In this document: one piece after another, positions 27,601 to 36,911 of the stretch
Numbering within the stretch: position 1 is the first letter of the stretch
How the letters are laid out: every line of letters begins with the position of its first letter
From: Burkholderia sp. PAMC 26561
GTDB lineage: Bacteria; Pseudomonadota; Gammaproteobacteria; Burkholderiales; Burkholderiaceae
Direction: 5' to 3'
Length of the DNA: 64,000 bases
NCBI RefSeq assembly: GCF_001557535.2
Contig: NZ_CP014309.1
Span: 186,001 to 250,000, forward strand
Program-made: the position numbers and the translations under genes
Notes under the pieces: model-generated
What the model was told of the DNA's origin: nothing
The model's database searches: none
Seen by the model: only the letters and a program-made list of their open reading frames with translations

Positions 27601-27923
27601 GGTGACACGACAGGACCCGAGGACGAGACACTCGATGCGATCAAACACCATAGCGAGATCCGCGATGCGGTCGCCCATGTTGCGAAATATCACGCCGGCA
27701 CAGATTCATGGTATCAAGCTGTTGCTGACGTCAACGAGGCGAACAGTGACCATATGGCGACGAAGAGCGCAAGAGCAAGACAGATTTTCGTCAACATTCC
27801 GACCCACAAAGCCGGCATGACCTTGCTGTTCAGTTTGCCTACTTTGAAGCGGCACACGTAGCTGGGGTCCACGCGGTGAATGAAGATCCCGAAGCATATG
27901 TCCACGACACACTCCTGCGTTAA
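27601..27923 (+). pseudogene. Frameshifted hemerythrin-like (HHE) protein
   Basis: Two consecutive frames make one protein. The first reads ETLDAIKHHSEIRDAVAHV and ends NEANSDHM; the second continues GDEERKSKTDFRQHSDPQ, then HDLAVQFAYFEAAHVAG and HAVNEDPEAYVHDTLLR to the TAA at 27921. The DHMGDEER junction is the metal-binding HxxxE pattern of HHE domains, which bind a di-iron or haem-like centre. One G is missing in the GG run at 27756-27757. The N-terminal part upstream of 27601 is not recognisable, so the gene is both truncated and frameshifted. Confidence 0.7.
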
Positions 27924-28001
27924 TTAAAAAACAATATGCAGCTGCGTTAAATTTTTGTAGGGTGAAGTGCCGAGCTTAAGAGGAAAACCCGGCGACGCTA
28001 C

Positions 28002-28352
28002 TCAATTTGCTTGTGTATTGCCCGGCTTCTGATTCGATTTGTTCATACCCGACGCTCCTGGCTTGGCTCCCGTGCCCGAGCCTTGCCCACCGCCTGTCGC
28101 GGTGTTTCCCGGCACTGAATTCGCATTGCTTCCGGACTGCCCAGGTGCACTCATTCCAACCCCGGACCCTCCAGCACCTCCGTTCCCGGCACCGCCACCA
28201 CCCGTTCCGCTCCCAGCGCCCCCTCCGGCTCCCGCTCCGCCTCCGGAACCACCTGCTCCGGCTCCGCCGCCACCGCCCGCTTGAGCAAACGCACCGCTCG
28301 ACAGCCCCAGGATAAGAACTGAAGCTGCGACCTTCTTCATGAACGAACTCAT
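28002..28352 (-). CDS. Secreted glycine-rich protein
   Basis: 116 aa. A clear Sec signal peptide (KKVAASVLILGLSSGAFAQA, cleavage after AFA) is followed by a Gly/Ala/Ser-rich body and a C-terminus with NKSNQKPGN. GGAGG precedes the ATG. Glycine-rich exported proteins of this sort are common in Burkholderia; the role is unknown but the position at the end of the envelope-stress cluster suggests a structural or surface function. Confidence 0.8.
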   Translation of the reverse strand: MSSFMKKVAASVLILGLSSGAFAQAGGGGGAGAGGSGGGAGAGGGAGSGTGGGGAGNGGAGGSGVGMSAPGQSGSNANSVPGNTATGGGQGSGTGAKPGASGMNKSNQKPGNTQAN

Positions 28353-28519
28353 TGACGCCTCCGAATTTTTGTCCGCAGCAGTTGCCGCAGCAGCAAGATA
28401 AGCGCAAAGCCCGTGCCTTCCGCATCACCACAGTCAATGCGCGTTGCGCCGCTCAACTGTTGTCAACGCCTTGCTCGGCAGCCATAACCTCGACGTGAGT
28501 CAATTTGAACCACTATCGA

Positions 28520-28819
28520 TTAGCGGCCGACGAGTGATCTTGCAGTGCTCGCGATCCACGGCGTCAGTCCTCTTCGCGCTGCGGTTCTGACCAAGTGCGC
28601 AGGTCCTAAAACCGCGGAAACAACTAACGCGGCGGCGATCAGTCCAGCATAGGGCGACTGCAAGAAAAGGGGGCCTTCCTGGATGGCAGGAGCCTGCACG
28701 CTGCGCCGCGAACTGGCGATCAGCGTGTTCACGTGGTTTGCAGCAATTAGTTCGGCGCGAGTCGCCGCCATGCGTGCAAGTATCGTCGTTTGAGAAGAAT
28801 TGCTGTCAATCGAGCTCAT
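28520..28819 (-). CDS. Small membrane-associated protein, YqjK-like position
   Basis: 99 aa. The N-terminal half is helical and polar (ILARMAATRAELIAANHV); the second half has one hydrophobic segment (YAGLIAAALVVSAVLGPAHLV). Its ATG overlaps the stop of the YqjE-like gene (ATGA), so the two are translationally coupled. In enterobacteria yqjD-yqjE-yqjK form a similar order; homology to YqjK itself is not certain. Confidence 0.78.
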   Translation of the reverse strand: MSSIDSNSSQTTILARMAATRAELIAANHVNTLIASSRRSVQAPAIQEGPLFLQSPYAGLIAAALVVSAVLGPAHLVRTAARRGLTPWIASTARSLVGR

Positions 28820-29190
28820 TTCAATGCCTCCTTAATCGCTGCCACGTCGTCTTGTATTTCAGTTTGAAGTGTTTTGAAGGACTCGACAGGCTTCTGAGCA
28901 CGCAAAACCAGAAACGCTACGATCGAGACGAGCAGCCAAAGCCCTGCGATGCCCCAAACAACGGCTAGAAAATACGAGGTTTGCCAAGCGGTAGCGATGA
29001 CGGCAAAACAGAGAAACGACAGCGTGAAAAGGACGCCAACTGCAAGTGCCACCATCGCAATAAGTTCGCGCATCACTTTGGCTTTGGTCTGCGCCAACTC
29101 GACCAGGAAAAGCGCACCGTAATCGGCGACCCGAGCGCTACAAAATTGTCCAACGTTCCGCCAACGCGTGATTTTCGAATGGATTGACAT
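28816..29190 (-). CDS. YqjE-like phage-holin-superfamily inner membrane protein
   Basis: About 124 aa from the ATG at 29190. A short amphipathic N-terminus is followed by LVELAQTKAKVMRELIAMVALAVGVLF and a second hydrophobic hairpin (YFLAVVWGIAGLWLLVSIVAFLV), the layout of the holin-superfamily protein YqjE (phage_holin_3_6). The C-terminal amphipathic helix ends in DVAAIKEALK. It is probably a membrane-stress protein, coupled to the next gene by ATGA. Confidence 0.85.
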   Translation of the reverse strand: MSIHSKITRWRNVGQFCSARVADYGALFLVELAQTKAKVMRELIAMVALAVGVLFTLSFLCFAVIATAWQTSYFLAVVWGIAGLWLLVSIVAFLVLRAQKPVESFKTLQTEIQDDVAAIKEALK

Positions 29191-29283
29191 CGATGTTTTC
29201 TGCCTTGAATTGCGTACCGAAGACCCGGTTTGATGAATCACCAGCGGTGCCGCGATGTGAGGCCGACCATCGCGGCCGCGTCG

Positions 29284-29589
29284 TCAGTAATTGTCGCTGC
29301 CGCGATACCGCGTTGGATATGGCTGCGTCGGTGTCGAATTTGCACTCGCCCACATTGCGCCGAGCAAAAAGCCCAGGCCGCCCACGATGGCGAGGGCGGT
29401 GAAGGGGCTTTCCGTCGTTTTGTCGCGCACGATGTCGGTCGTGTCCGCATAGAGCTGCTGTGCCTTACCGCTAAGTTCGCGCGCCTTGCCCGCGACCTGT
29501 GTGCCGGTGTCGCCCAGCACCCCGCCGGCTGCGTCCTGCACCTTACCGGCGATTTCTTGAACCGTTCCCTCTGCCTTGTTCGTATCCAT
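29284..29589 (-). CDS. CsbD-like/DUF883-like stress protein
   Basis: About 101 aa from the ATG at 29589 (GGAG upstream). The N-terminus NKAEGTVQEIAGKVQDAAGG is the CsbD signature. The C-terminus has a short hydrophobic stretch with Gly repeats (ALAIVGGLGFLLGAMWA), like ElaB/YqjD proteins that anchor at the membrane. It is therefore a combination of the two, commonly stress induced. Same strand as the YqjE-like gene, 90 bp upstream. Confidence 0.85.
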   Translation of the reverse strand: MDTNKAEGTVQEIAGKVQDAAGGVLGDTGTQVAGKARELSGKAQQLYADTTDIVRDKTTESPFTALAIVGGLGFLLGAMWASANSTPTQPYPTRYRGSDNY

Positions 29590-29687
29590 TTTCTGCTCCA
29601 TTTCTGGTTGATCGGCGAACGCACCAAAAACGGTGCGTTTGATAAAACTCCGGCGCCGCGCGCCATGCCAGCGCACGGGTGCCGTGA

Positions 29688-30611
29688 TTACAACGGCTTG
29701 AGCGGGTCGACAGGCGCTGATCCGTCATTTGCCACAGCCGCTCCCGGCGTGGACTTCAAAGCACTCTTGTCACCGGGCACCCGCTCAACTTCCACTTCGT
29801 TGCCGCGCAGCGTTTCATTGATCGTTTCGGTGCGCTCTGACGATTCGCGTCCTACTACGACTTCTTCGATCACGTGCGCCGTCTTCGCCACGACCGCGTG
29901 CTCAGCCGTCTCACGGATTTCGATTGAGCCGCCTTGAAGATCAGCAGCGGTAGCGACTCTGTCCACTGGCCGCCGTTCGATTGTCGCGTGCTCCTCGCGC
30001 AGGTTGACGCTTTCTGTGACTGGGGTTTCTGTGACACGGGAATAAACGCGTACTCCGCCCGTTTGCACTTCCCGCTTACCTACATCAAGCGATTCGCGCA
30101 CGACAGAAAACGCCTGACGATCCGCACTCACTTCGTCGTCTGTATAGGGTTGCGTGGTTGCGTCATAGCCGGCGTAGCCGGTACTTTTCCAATGCGCGAC
30201 GCGCTCATCGATGTCGACGGCACCCGCTTCATGTAGGGTCGACCGAACCAGGACGACATGTGCTTCATCGACCACCGTCACCGTCAACAGCGCACCGCCC
30301 CGGCGAACAGCTTCCTTGTAGTGCCCAACTTCTTCTGGATGCTCGTCGCCGCCGAACATGTTGCCAAAAAAGTGTTCGATCTTGGCGATAACGCCCACAC
30401 CTTCGCCATCGTTGGGGACCGTCCGATCGGATACGACCTGATGATCGGTAGCGCCAAGGGTCCCGGAACCCGAAGTGCCGGTCGTGTCACCAGCCAAGTT
30501 GCTCGCGTGAACTTCCATATCGCTACGGGCAATTCCCGATTGTTCGAGGCGGACAACCGCCTGATCTGCCTCATCGAATGAATTAAAAACACCTACAAGA
30601 ACTTGTGACAT
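29688..30611 (-). CDS. YsnF/AvaK-domain stress protein (DUF2382) with N-terminal flexible domain
   Basis: About 307 aa. The N-terminus SQVLVGVFNSFDEADQAVVRL is the general-stress YflT-like domain. After a linker the DUF2382/YsnF region repeats beta-hairpins (RESLDVGKREVQTGGVRVYSR, then VNLREEHATIERRPVD). The start at 30611 has GGAGCAAAAC upstream; TTG at 30623 is rejected. It lies in the minus-strand stress cluster; a frameshifted relative is immediately upstream. Confidence 0.88.
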   Translation of the reverse strand: MSQVLVGVFNSFDEADQAVVRLEQSGIARSDMEVHASNLAGDTTGTSGSGTLGATDHQVVSDRTVPNDGEGVGVIAKIEHFFGNMFGGDEHPEEVGHYKEAVRRGGALLTVTVVDEAHVVLVRSTLHEAGAVDIDERVAHWKSTGYAGYDATTQPYTDDEVSADRQAFSVVRESLDVGKREVQTGGVRVYSRVTETPVTESVNLREEHATIERRPVDRVATAADLQGGSIEIRETAEHAVVAKTAHVIEEVVVGRESSERTETINETLRGNEVEVERVPGDKSALKSTPGAAVANDGSAPVDPLKPL

Positions 30612-30687
30612 GTTTTGCTCCAAAAAGAGTATTGAGACTAGGCGTGAATCGCCGATAGATGGGTTGATGCGTCAGCGGGTAAGTAAT

Positions 30688-31195
30688 CTAAAGCGATTTC
30701 CGGCGTTGGGAGCCGAAGGAATCGGCGGGAGTTTCCGCGATCCATTCTCCGTCGGGACCTATCCGACGTTCGATAACCACATGCTGGCGCTGCACCTCCG
30801 CTTGATGCACGCTTTCCTGCGATGTGACGGTGCTCTTAACGTGTATCTCTTCTTTCAACATCAGCCTAAGTTCCGTCACCGGGACGTACTCAAAGACGGG
30901 AACGATCAGCGTATCGCCTTTCTTGACGAGGTTCAAACGTCGCATCGACAAACCGATACACCGGAACGCGGTCAACGTGAATCGACGTGCTTTGCAAAAC
31001 CACTGGAACTTCCTTCAGCTCTTTATGCGTCACCGTTCGAACGCGAACCGAACCCGCCTCGCGTTCTTCGATTCGCACCGCCAAACGTTCCTCTGTAGCG
31101 CTTAACCGTCCAACCACTGCCTTGGTCACCGCGGGAGGCAAAACAGACGCGTATTCATCGTCGCGCATGTTCGTAGATGCGTTCGTATCATCCAT
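30688..31195 (-). pseudogene. Frameshifted YsnF/DUF2382 protein
   Basis: The first frame (31195-30890) gives EERLAVRIEEREAGSVRVR to FEPRQE. The second frame continues GDTLIVPVFEYVPVTELRL to the stop at 30688. Joined, they form a normal DUF2382 protein of about 168 aa. One extra A in the AAA run at 30919-30921 (plus-strand TTT) causes the break. It could be a genuine mutation or a sequencing indel. Confidence 0.85.
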
Positions 31196-31231
31196 AAAGC
31201 ACCTCTGGGTGAAGCTTTGTGAGCACGAGGC

Positions 31232-31950
31232 TTACCGCGCTTGACGATTTGAGGGCTCCACACGACGCGTGCCAGTGCGCAAGGCGACATCGTCCGTAGC
31301 CGATCCGCCGGCGTCTTCAAACGGTGGTTGATGACGGAACCCAGCACCACCCGATGCGATCGCTATGATTGCGCCAACAACGAGCGCGGCGAACGAAAAC
31401 CACGATGCGCGCGCCACACCGCGTGCGGCTGTATCCGCTGCTTGACGTGCATCCGCTTCGGCTTGCGGGCTTGATGCCTCGGCGGTGGCAGAGGCAATAG
31501 CGCTTTGGGCCTGTTGTTTGAGCGCACCCACGTCGACCCCGCTTGCAGCCCTCGGGGCAGCGGCTGCGCCGACGGTTGCCGTCGTAGACGCGGCGCTACC
31601 TGCCGCGCTGACTGCGCTGCCGACTAACGAAGTAGCGCCGTATGCGAGAGCAATATCATCACGGCCCATGCCAACAAACCATGTAACCAACCCAGTACCG
31701 GGGCGCAGCGCCCTGCGAAATAAGGACCGACGAACACCGCGATCACCGTCATGATGATCATGTAGGCGCCGGACGCGAAGCCAAAACCATGCAACGGATT
31801 AGGTTGCGCCAAGGGTGATAGGATCGACGTGCCGATCGCAGCGCCCAAAACAGTCAGGATCAAATAGACGATTAATGACAAGATCACGCCGGCGATGACA
31901 GCGCCCCATGAAACGCGGGGGAGTCCATCTTGTGTGGTGAGTAAGCGCAT
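31232..31950 (-). pseudogene. Frameshifted small integral membrane protein
   Basis: The first frame starts at 31950 (GLPRVSWGAVIAGVILSL, then LGAAIGTSILSPLAQPNPL) and has three membrane segments up to LLAWAVMILLS. The second continues AYGATSLVGSAVSAAGSAAS and ends with another membrane segment (WFSFAALVVGAIIAIASGGA). One base is missing near 31644-31650. The intact protein would be about 239 aa. It resembles PhnA-like/TIGR-type hypothetical membrane proteins that accompany stress genes. It is divergent from the DUF1003 gene. Confidence 0.8.
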
Positions 31951-32192
31951 GAATGTGTCTCTTAAATTATTGATGTGGCGGAACACCGGGTACCGACCTC
32001 GAGCAAGTCGCTGGAGTAATTGCAACGTACGTACCCGCCCGGCGTTTGTTCCCATGTTTAACGAAAATAAATACAGATAGATTTCATATGCCGAGAAAGC
32101 GGGCGAAGGGCTCCGATGCCCTCCCGCGCTGGAGGTGCAAAGAACTCCCCCCGGACTTGGCCACCACCACCACCCGAGAACGCCGCGCTGAC

Positions 32193-32744
32193 ATGACAAC
32201 CGATACACGGCCCGACAACGGCACCATCAAGAATATTTCTGAAGCGATCCATGAAAATCTGGAGAAGGTGTCGCAGTTTGCTCAACGCGAAGACGCGAAG
32301 CGCACCGTTCTACAAAGAGCGATCGAGCGAGTCAGCGTGTTTTTCGGTGAGCCACGCTTTTTACTTACTTTTTTGTGCGCAAGCTTGGCTTGGATCATCA
32401 GCGATGTCTTTCTGCATCATATGGGCTATCGCTACTTCGACGAACCGCCGTTTTCTTTGTTGCAGGGCATTGTCACTTTCATCGGCGTCCTGATCACGAT
32501 GGCGGTGCTCATTCGGCAAAATCGCTTGGCGCGTGTCGAAGAGGATCGCGCGCATCTCGAACTTCAAATCAATCTGCTGGCCGAACAGAAAACCACCAAG
32601 ATCATCATGCTGCTTGAGGAGCTTCGACGCGATCTTCCTAACGTGCGTGATCGGCACGACCAACACGCTGAAACCCTGCAGGCGGCGACCAATCCGGATG
32701 CCGTTCTCGAAGCGATTGAGCAACGAAAGGAGCAACACGAATAA
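32193..32744 (+). CDS. DUF1003 membrane protein
   Basis: About 183 aa. Two membrane segments (FLLTFLCASLAWIISDVFL and FSLLQGIVTFIGVLITMAVL) are followed by the DUF1003 signature RQNRLARVEEDRAHLELQINL and a helical tail with LLEELRRDLPNVRDRHDQH. The start at 32193 is a guess; an upstream ATG at 32088 is possible. Located opposite the stress cluster; function unknown. Confidence 0.82.
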   Translation: MTTDTRPDNGTIKNISEAIHENLEKVSQFAQREDAKRTVLQRAIERVSVFFGEPRFLLTFLCASLAWIISDVFLHHMGYRYFDEPPFSLLQGIVTFIGVLITMAVLIRQNRLARVEEDRAHLELQINLLAEQKTTKIIMLLEELRRDLPNVRDRHDQHAETLQAATNPDAVLEAIEQRKEQHE

Positions 32745-33440
32745 AGACGCGCTCACCGGTTGCAAACCGAGCGGCATATGAAAGATCCGCATCGTCGGCA
32801 CCCGATGGTTGTTTCCGTCGATGCTAATCATGTCTGCGACGATCGCTGGGTGCCTCGTTTCGTCGCCAGGTCGTGTTGGCGGACCGCTTTGGCTGGTTGC
32901 GTTACCGAAGAACACATCCTCTTGTGCAGCCCATTTCGTATGCGATGCACCCGTCGAATGAGCCGCGAGGCCAAAGCGGCGATGCATCTTAAGCCTTAGG
33001 CGCACAGAGAAACAGCGAATCGCGCGGCCAGCGATATCGAATAAATAGTCGGCCGTATTCGCCCCACTGCGCGGCATTGGTTAGGATCGTCGTGCTAACA
33101 CGTGAGTTCGCGAAGGAGCGTCTTTAATCGACTGTCGGTAGATGTGTTCCAGCACCACGCCTGGAGCAAAACCTGTCGAATTACTGCGACTCCCGGACGT
33201 TCGCGTACGAGCAGATCGACGGGTCGATTTCTACGAGCACCCACTGATCCATCGCACCGCGCTGATGGAGGTAAATCGACGCGTTAGCTTCAGACTGAAA
33301 ACCCGGAAGGGGTGTGCGGCGCGCGGGCGAGCGACGGTACCAAGCTTTGAGTTATGCGGAGTGTTCCATAAGGTCAAGAACTTACGGAAGAGATTAGAAA
33401 TCAAGTAAAACCAATTTTTCGAAAAACCAGCCCGTGTCCT
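32745..33440. other. Intergenic, no gene recognised
   Basis: About 700 bp with only short open frames. A minus-strand frame ending at 32998 contains a protein-like piece (LTNAAQWGEYGRLFIRYRW) but no family could be assigned, so it may be another relic. Confidence 0.35.
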
Positions 33441-33624
33441 GTGCTGGCTGGCGCGCTCTGCCTATCCGCGTGCGTCGTCAAGCCCGCTCAGCCGCCTCGT
33501 CCTGAACCTGTCGTTGAAGTTGTGCCCGCGGCCCCTGTCCCCCGGCTATCGCGGGATCGAAGGACATTACCGCTGGGAAGGCGATCACAGGCTCTGGATG
33601 CGAGGCCATTGGACACCGCTTTGA
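33441..33624 (+). pseudogene. Frameshifted YXWXGXW-repeat lipoprotein
   Basis: The first frame has a lipoprotein-like signal end (ALCLSACVVKPAQPPRP). After a five-C run at 33539-33543 the other frame reads GYRGIEGHYRWEGDHRLWM and ends RGHWTPL before TGA, which matches the YxWxGxW repeat typical of small envelope proteins in this group. An indel in the C run breaks the gene. No proper start is visible at the 5' end. Confidence 0.72.
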
Positions 33625-33954
33625 GCGATTCGCGAGCTGTAAGGCTACAGTGCGAGTTTGTTCGCGACGAAGGTGGCCTGTAACGAAGATCGTCTTCCAC
33701 CAGCCCAACGGAACGTTCTTGGCTCAGCGGGAGATCCGCGCGGGATAGCCGAATCTGACACAACTTGAATGACCGCCTAGCGGATAATCGAATGATTGAA
33801 ACGGCTTCCCCCCGTCGGGCTTTGCAAGCTGTAAGCCACGTATGCTCACTGCATCAGACAGCGAGCGGCCAAAAAGGGACCTTCAACATCCTGAGCGAGA
33901 TCGCCACTTGGCCCATCCCAAGCGACAGCGAGGGCCTAGGATTCTAGTTCGGAT
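33625..33954. other. Intergenic, no gene recognised
   Basis: About 330 bp between the lipoprotein remnant and the hybrid kinase; no frame is convincing on either strand. Confidence 0.35.
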
Positions 33955-36078
33955 TCACTCGTGGCTTTCTGCGACGAGCGTTTCGAGTTCGTCCAAGTCA
34001 AACGGCTTCGCCAAGATTTTCACCCCCGCATGCTGAGCACGGTCAATCTCGTCAGCATATCCTGTCATGAGCGCTATTTTCCGCGCTGGCCAAGTACTGC
34101 GTACATGCTCGGCAAGGTCGATGCCGTTCATCATTCCAGGCATCTGAATGTCCGATAAGATGAGGTCAAACGTCATCCCCCCGTTCAAAATCGCAACTGC
34201 GTCGTCTGCGGTCACTTCGTGCCTAACCGTGCATCCAAGCATTTCGAGAACCGCCAATACACCAGCCGCCACTTCGGCATTGTCTTCTACCAAGAGTACG
34301 GATGTGTCGCGCATAACCTTCTCGGTATCGGGCATATGAACGAGTGGTTGGGCCGATGATTTCGCGTGATGGCGCGGCAGGTACAATCTAACGGTAGTTC
34401 CTTTTCCGACGAGGCTCTCAATGCGTGCGGTACCACCCGCTTGTTCAGCAGCAGCAAGAACTTGCGCTAACCCAAGTCCGGTGCCCGCCGTTTGCGCCTT
34501 AGTCGTAAAAAGCGGCTCAAACGCACGGCGAAGCACATCAGCGTTCATTCCGACGCCGTTATCGGAACAGAATATCGAAACGTAATCTCCGTCCAGCGGC
34601 AGACTGTTATTAGCGGAGAGCTGCGAATTCTGGCATCGAACAATAAAGCGTCCGCCGTGGGGCATGGCATCTTTTGCGTTCACCGCGATGTTGACGATGG
34701 CCGACTCCAATTCGGTCTTATCGACGCAGACGTTCCAAATGTCGCGTGGAATGGAGAGGGTCAAATGAACCCGTCCGCCCAGCGCGGCAGCGATGAGGTT
34801 TTTTGCAGCCGGAAACCACGTCGACAGGGTCACAGTTTCGAGCTTGAGCGGCTGCTTCCGAGTTACGCTCATGAGTCGCCGAGCAAGAGGTTCTGCGCCC
34901 AGCGCGGCTCTTTCCACCGCACGAACCTCTTTCTCGATGTGAGTAAACCGCTTGCTCGTGGCCAAGGCGACGTTCGTTGACACGACCATAAGCAGATTAT
35001 TGAAGTCGTGGGCGATGCCTGCAACCAAATTTCCGAGTGCGCCCATCCGCTGTAGCTGGCGCGCTGACGCTTCGGCCTGTTCTCGCCTGATGGCCTCAGC
35101 CTGCCAACTGTTCCAAGCTTTCTTCTCGGCTTCCAGTCGACGAAGTGAAAATCCCACAAGCAGCCAAATGCCTGCACAAGGCAGCGCGGTCAGGAGAAGG
35201 ACGAAGATAAAATGCGCACGCCATTGGGATGTTATCGCTTGTGTTTCATAGCCACTGGCAACATAAAGTGGGTAGTCGCCAACGCGCCTGAATGCGACAA
35301 CCCGCTCCAGGCCGTCGACGGACGACACTACCTGTAACTGACCGAATGGCGCATTGTGTTGCAGAGCCGTTGTTAGAGCCGAATCTGATGCCGTGCCTAG
35401 CGGCGTTGGCTTCGTATCGGGGTATTGGACCAAAACCCCGCCTTCTTGTCGATAAAGCGCGATGGTGACCGCTGCGTCGTCGTTCGCAAGTTCGTTGTAG
35501 AAGCTTTCAAAGTACTCTCTTTTTAGTGCGATTGAAACGATACCAAGAAACGTTCCGTCATAGCTCGAGCGTCCCATGTTGGTCGTAAACACGTCAGTTT
35601 TCGAAATTTTGCTGAGCACAGGCAACGAGAAGTAGGGCTCGGGCCTAATATTCCGCGCTGCGACGAAATCCTCCCTGTCCTCAATCGAAATAGAAGGTAC
35701 GGGATAATGTTTGCTGCTCGCAAGAAGTGCCCCGTTCTTCCCAATAACTGAAATAGCGGCGACTTGGGCGAACGCACCCCCTATTGTTTCAAGCTGACGA
35801 TGGATAACATCTTCGCTATCCTTAAGAGTCATGTCATCGCCTTCTCCCAACAGTTCCACTATCCGCGCTCCCATCTCGCGATTTAAGTCTACAACTTTCA
35901 AAGCCTGCTCGTCGGCAACACGGGAATTTCGGTCAACCAAATCGTTCGCGTCTGCGAAGCGACGGTGGTAATCGTAGTAGCCGTACGAAGTGACCAGGAC
36001 TAATGGAACCACGGTCGATATCGCGAGCGCGGCATATAGAATTCGACGAGTAGCCAAGAAGCTACGTGAAGGCAGCAT
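33955..36078 (-). CDS. Hybrid sensor histidine kinase with Cache-type sensor and receiver domain
   Basis: About 707 aa from the ATG at 36078 (AGAAGG upstream). A membrane segment at about 12-32 is followed by a periplasmic dCache-type region of about 250 residues (DREDFVAARN, PYFSLPVLSKISKTDVF), then a second membrane segment at 288-310. The HisKA box GNLVAGIAHDFNNLLMVVS has His357. The HATPase motifs are AIVNIAVNAKDAMPHGG, SDNGVGMN and GTGLGLAQVLAAAEQ. The C-terminal receiver starts SVLLVEDNAEVAAG with the phospho-Asp in LILSDIQMPG. It is an orphan: no output regulator is adjacent. Confidence 0.93.
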   Translation of the reverse strand: MLPSRSFLATRRILYAALAISTVVPLVLVTSYGYYDYHRRFADANDLVDRNSRVADEQALKVVDLNREMGARIVELLGEGDDMTLKDSEDVIHRQLETIGGAFAQVAAISVIGKNGALLASSKHYPVPSISIEDREDFVAARNIRPEPYFSLPVLSKISKTDVFTTNMGRSSYDGTFLGIVSIALKREYFESFYNELANDDAAVTIALYRQEGGVLVQYPDTKPTPLGTASDSALTTALQHNAPFGQLQVVSSVDGLERVVAFRRVGDYPLYVASGYETQAITSQWRAHFIFVLLLTALPCAGIWLLVGFSLRRLEAEKKAWNSWQAEAIRREQAEASARQLQRMGALGNLVAGIAHDFNNLLMVVSTNVALATSKRFTHIEKEVRAVERAALGAEPLARRLMSVTRKQPLKLETVTLSTWFPAAKNLIAAALGGRVHLTLSIPRDIWNVCVDKTELESAIVNIAVNAKDAMPHGGRFIVRCQNSQLSANNSLPLDGDYVSIFCSDNGVGMNADVLRRAFEPLFTTKAQTAGTGLGLAQVLAAAEQAGGTARIESLVGKGTTVRLYLPRHHAKSSAQPLVHMPDTEKVMRDTSVLLVEDNAEVAAGVLAVLEMLGCTVRHEVTADDAVAILNGGMTFDLILSDIQMPGMMNGIDLAEHVRSTWPARKIALMTGYADEIDRAQHAGVKILAKPFDLDELETLVAESHE

Positions 36079-36417
36079 TGAGCCTTCTTCTCTTTGTGGA
36101 ACTTGCAAGCCATCTCCGCAATTCAGTGGGTGAAATTGAAAGAGTTGCGTGTCCCAAGCTTATGTTTTTGATGTTCGAACCATTAGCATATATCTGTTCT
36201 CGGCCGAAACAATATAACAGGCGACCTTCGGTCCAACCGCGAATTTAATGACATTCTGCAAAGTAATTTAACACCCACGGGATCGAACCCAAAAGAAGTT
36301 CGGCGTGGGACGATTCAGCAAGGTGTTAGGGATTGGAAAGCAACGAAGGCATCTGGGCTTGCAAGGCGGCCGGAGCTGTCCGAATTCGTAACAGTCCTTG
36401 CGGTCATGTTGTGCAGT
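36079..36417. other. Intergenic, upstream of the hybrid kinase
   Basis: About 340 bp with several AT-rich segments, for example near 36175-36270; likely contains the kinase promoter. A tRNA-like T-arm sequence near 36279 was examined and rejected. Confidence 0.35.
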
Positions 36418-36664
36418 CTACCATTGGATAGTTTTCACTACGTGATGGCGAAGATGTTGGGGCATTGAAGACATGACTTCGTACCTTGGGCCCTGCGCCG
36501 CGACAATCATCCTGTCCGGTGTAACGGCAGTTATCTTGGCTGGTAGTGAGGAGTTGAAGGCGGCATAGCCGCCGGAGACGACGTTGTCTGAAACCCGCGT
36601 TACTGACCGAGCAACCGCCCGGCTTCGGTTGCATCGAGTACGGGCGTCTTGCTTTTTTAGTCAA
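36418..36664 (-). pseudogene. Possible frameshifted small hypothetical gene
   Basis: The first minus-strand frame gives KKARRPYSMQPKPGGC. After one extra base near 36608-36613 the next frame gives SVTRVSDNVVSGGYAAF, then LPAKITAVTPDRMIVAAQ and SSMPQHLRHHVVKTIQW to a TAG at 36418. The second part reads like a real small beta/alpha protein, so a one-base insertion in a gene of about 80 codons is likely. I cannot name the family. Confidence 0.5.
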
Positions 36665-36911
36665 TTGTGTTAGCCGGAAGTGTACGCAAGGGCAAATAAC
36701 CCGTAATCTCTAACGGACAAGTATGGGGGCCTTACAAATTAAGAGCGAGGACGGCGTACCCAAGACTTCCTGCCTCTTAGCTTCAAGTCCGCTGGACTAC
36801 AACATAGCGTAACCTGCTGGTGCGCTCCATGCGTTCATAGCTAGTCATCACGTTCGCTGCACATACACGGCCTCGCCGTCTCGCAAACAGACCGCACCCG
36901 GAGGACTCAGC
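36665..36911. other. Intergenic, upstream of the RsbRD kinase
   Basis: About 250 bp without a recognisable gene. GGAGGACTC occurs just before the kinase start at 36912, a good ribosome binding site. Confidence 0.4.

Noticed and set aside
27714..27905. Minus-strand 63-codon frame with GTG start and good AGGAG site, resembling a small membrane protein
   Set aside because: It lies antisense to the hemerythrin-like remnant, whose two frames give a much more convincing protein.
28039..28284. Plus-strand proline-rich open frame
   Set aside because: It is the complement of the glycine-rich secreted protein gene, which has a signal peptide and ribosome binding site.
36275..36295. T-arm-like sequence (revcomp contains GGTTCGATCCC) suggesting a tRNA or attachment site
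   Set aside because: No acceptor, D or anticodon arms can be folded around it; a chance match or at most a tiny relic.
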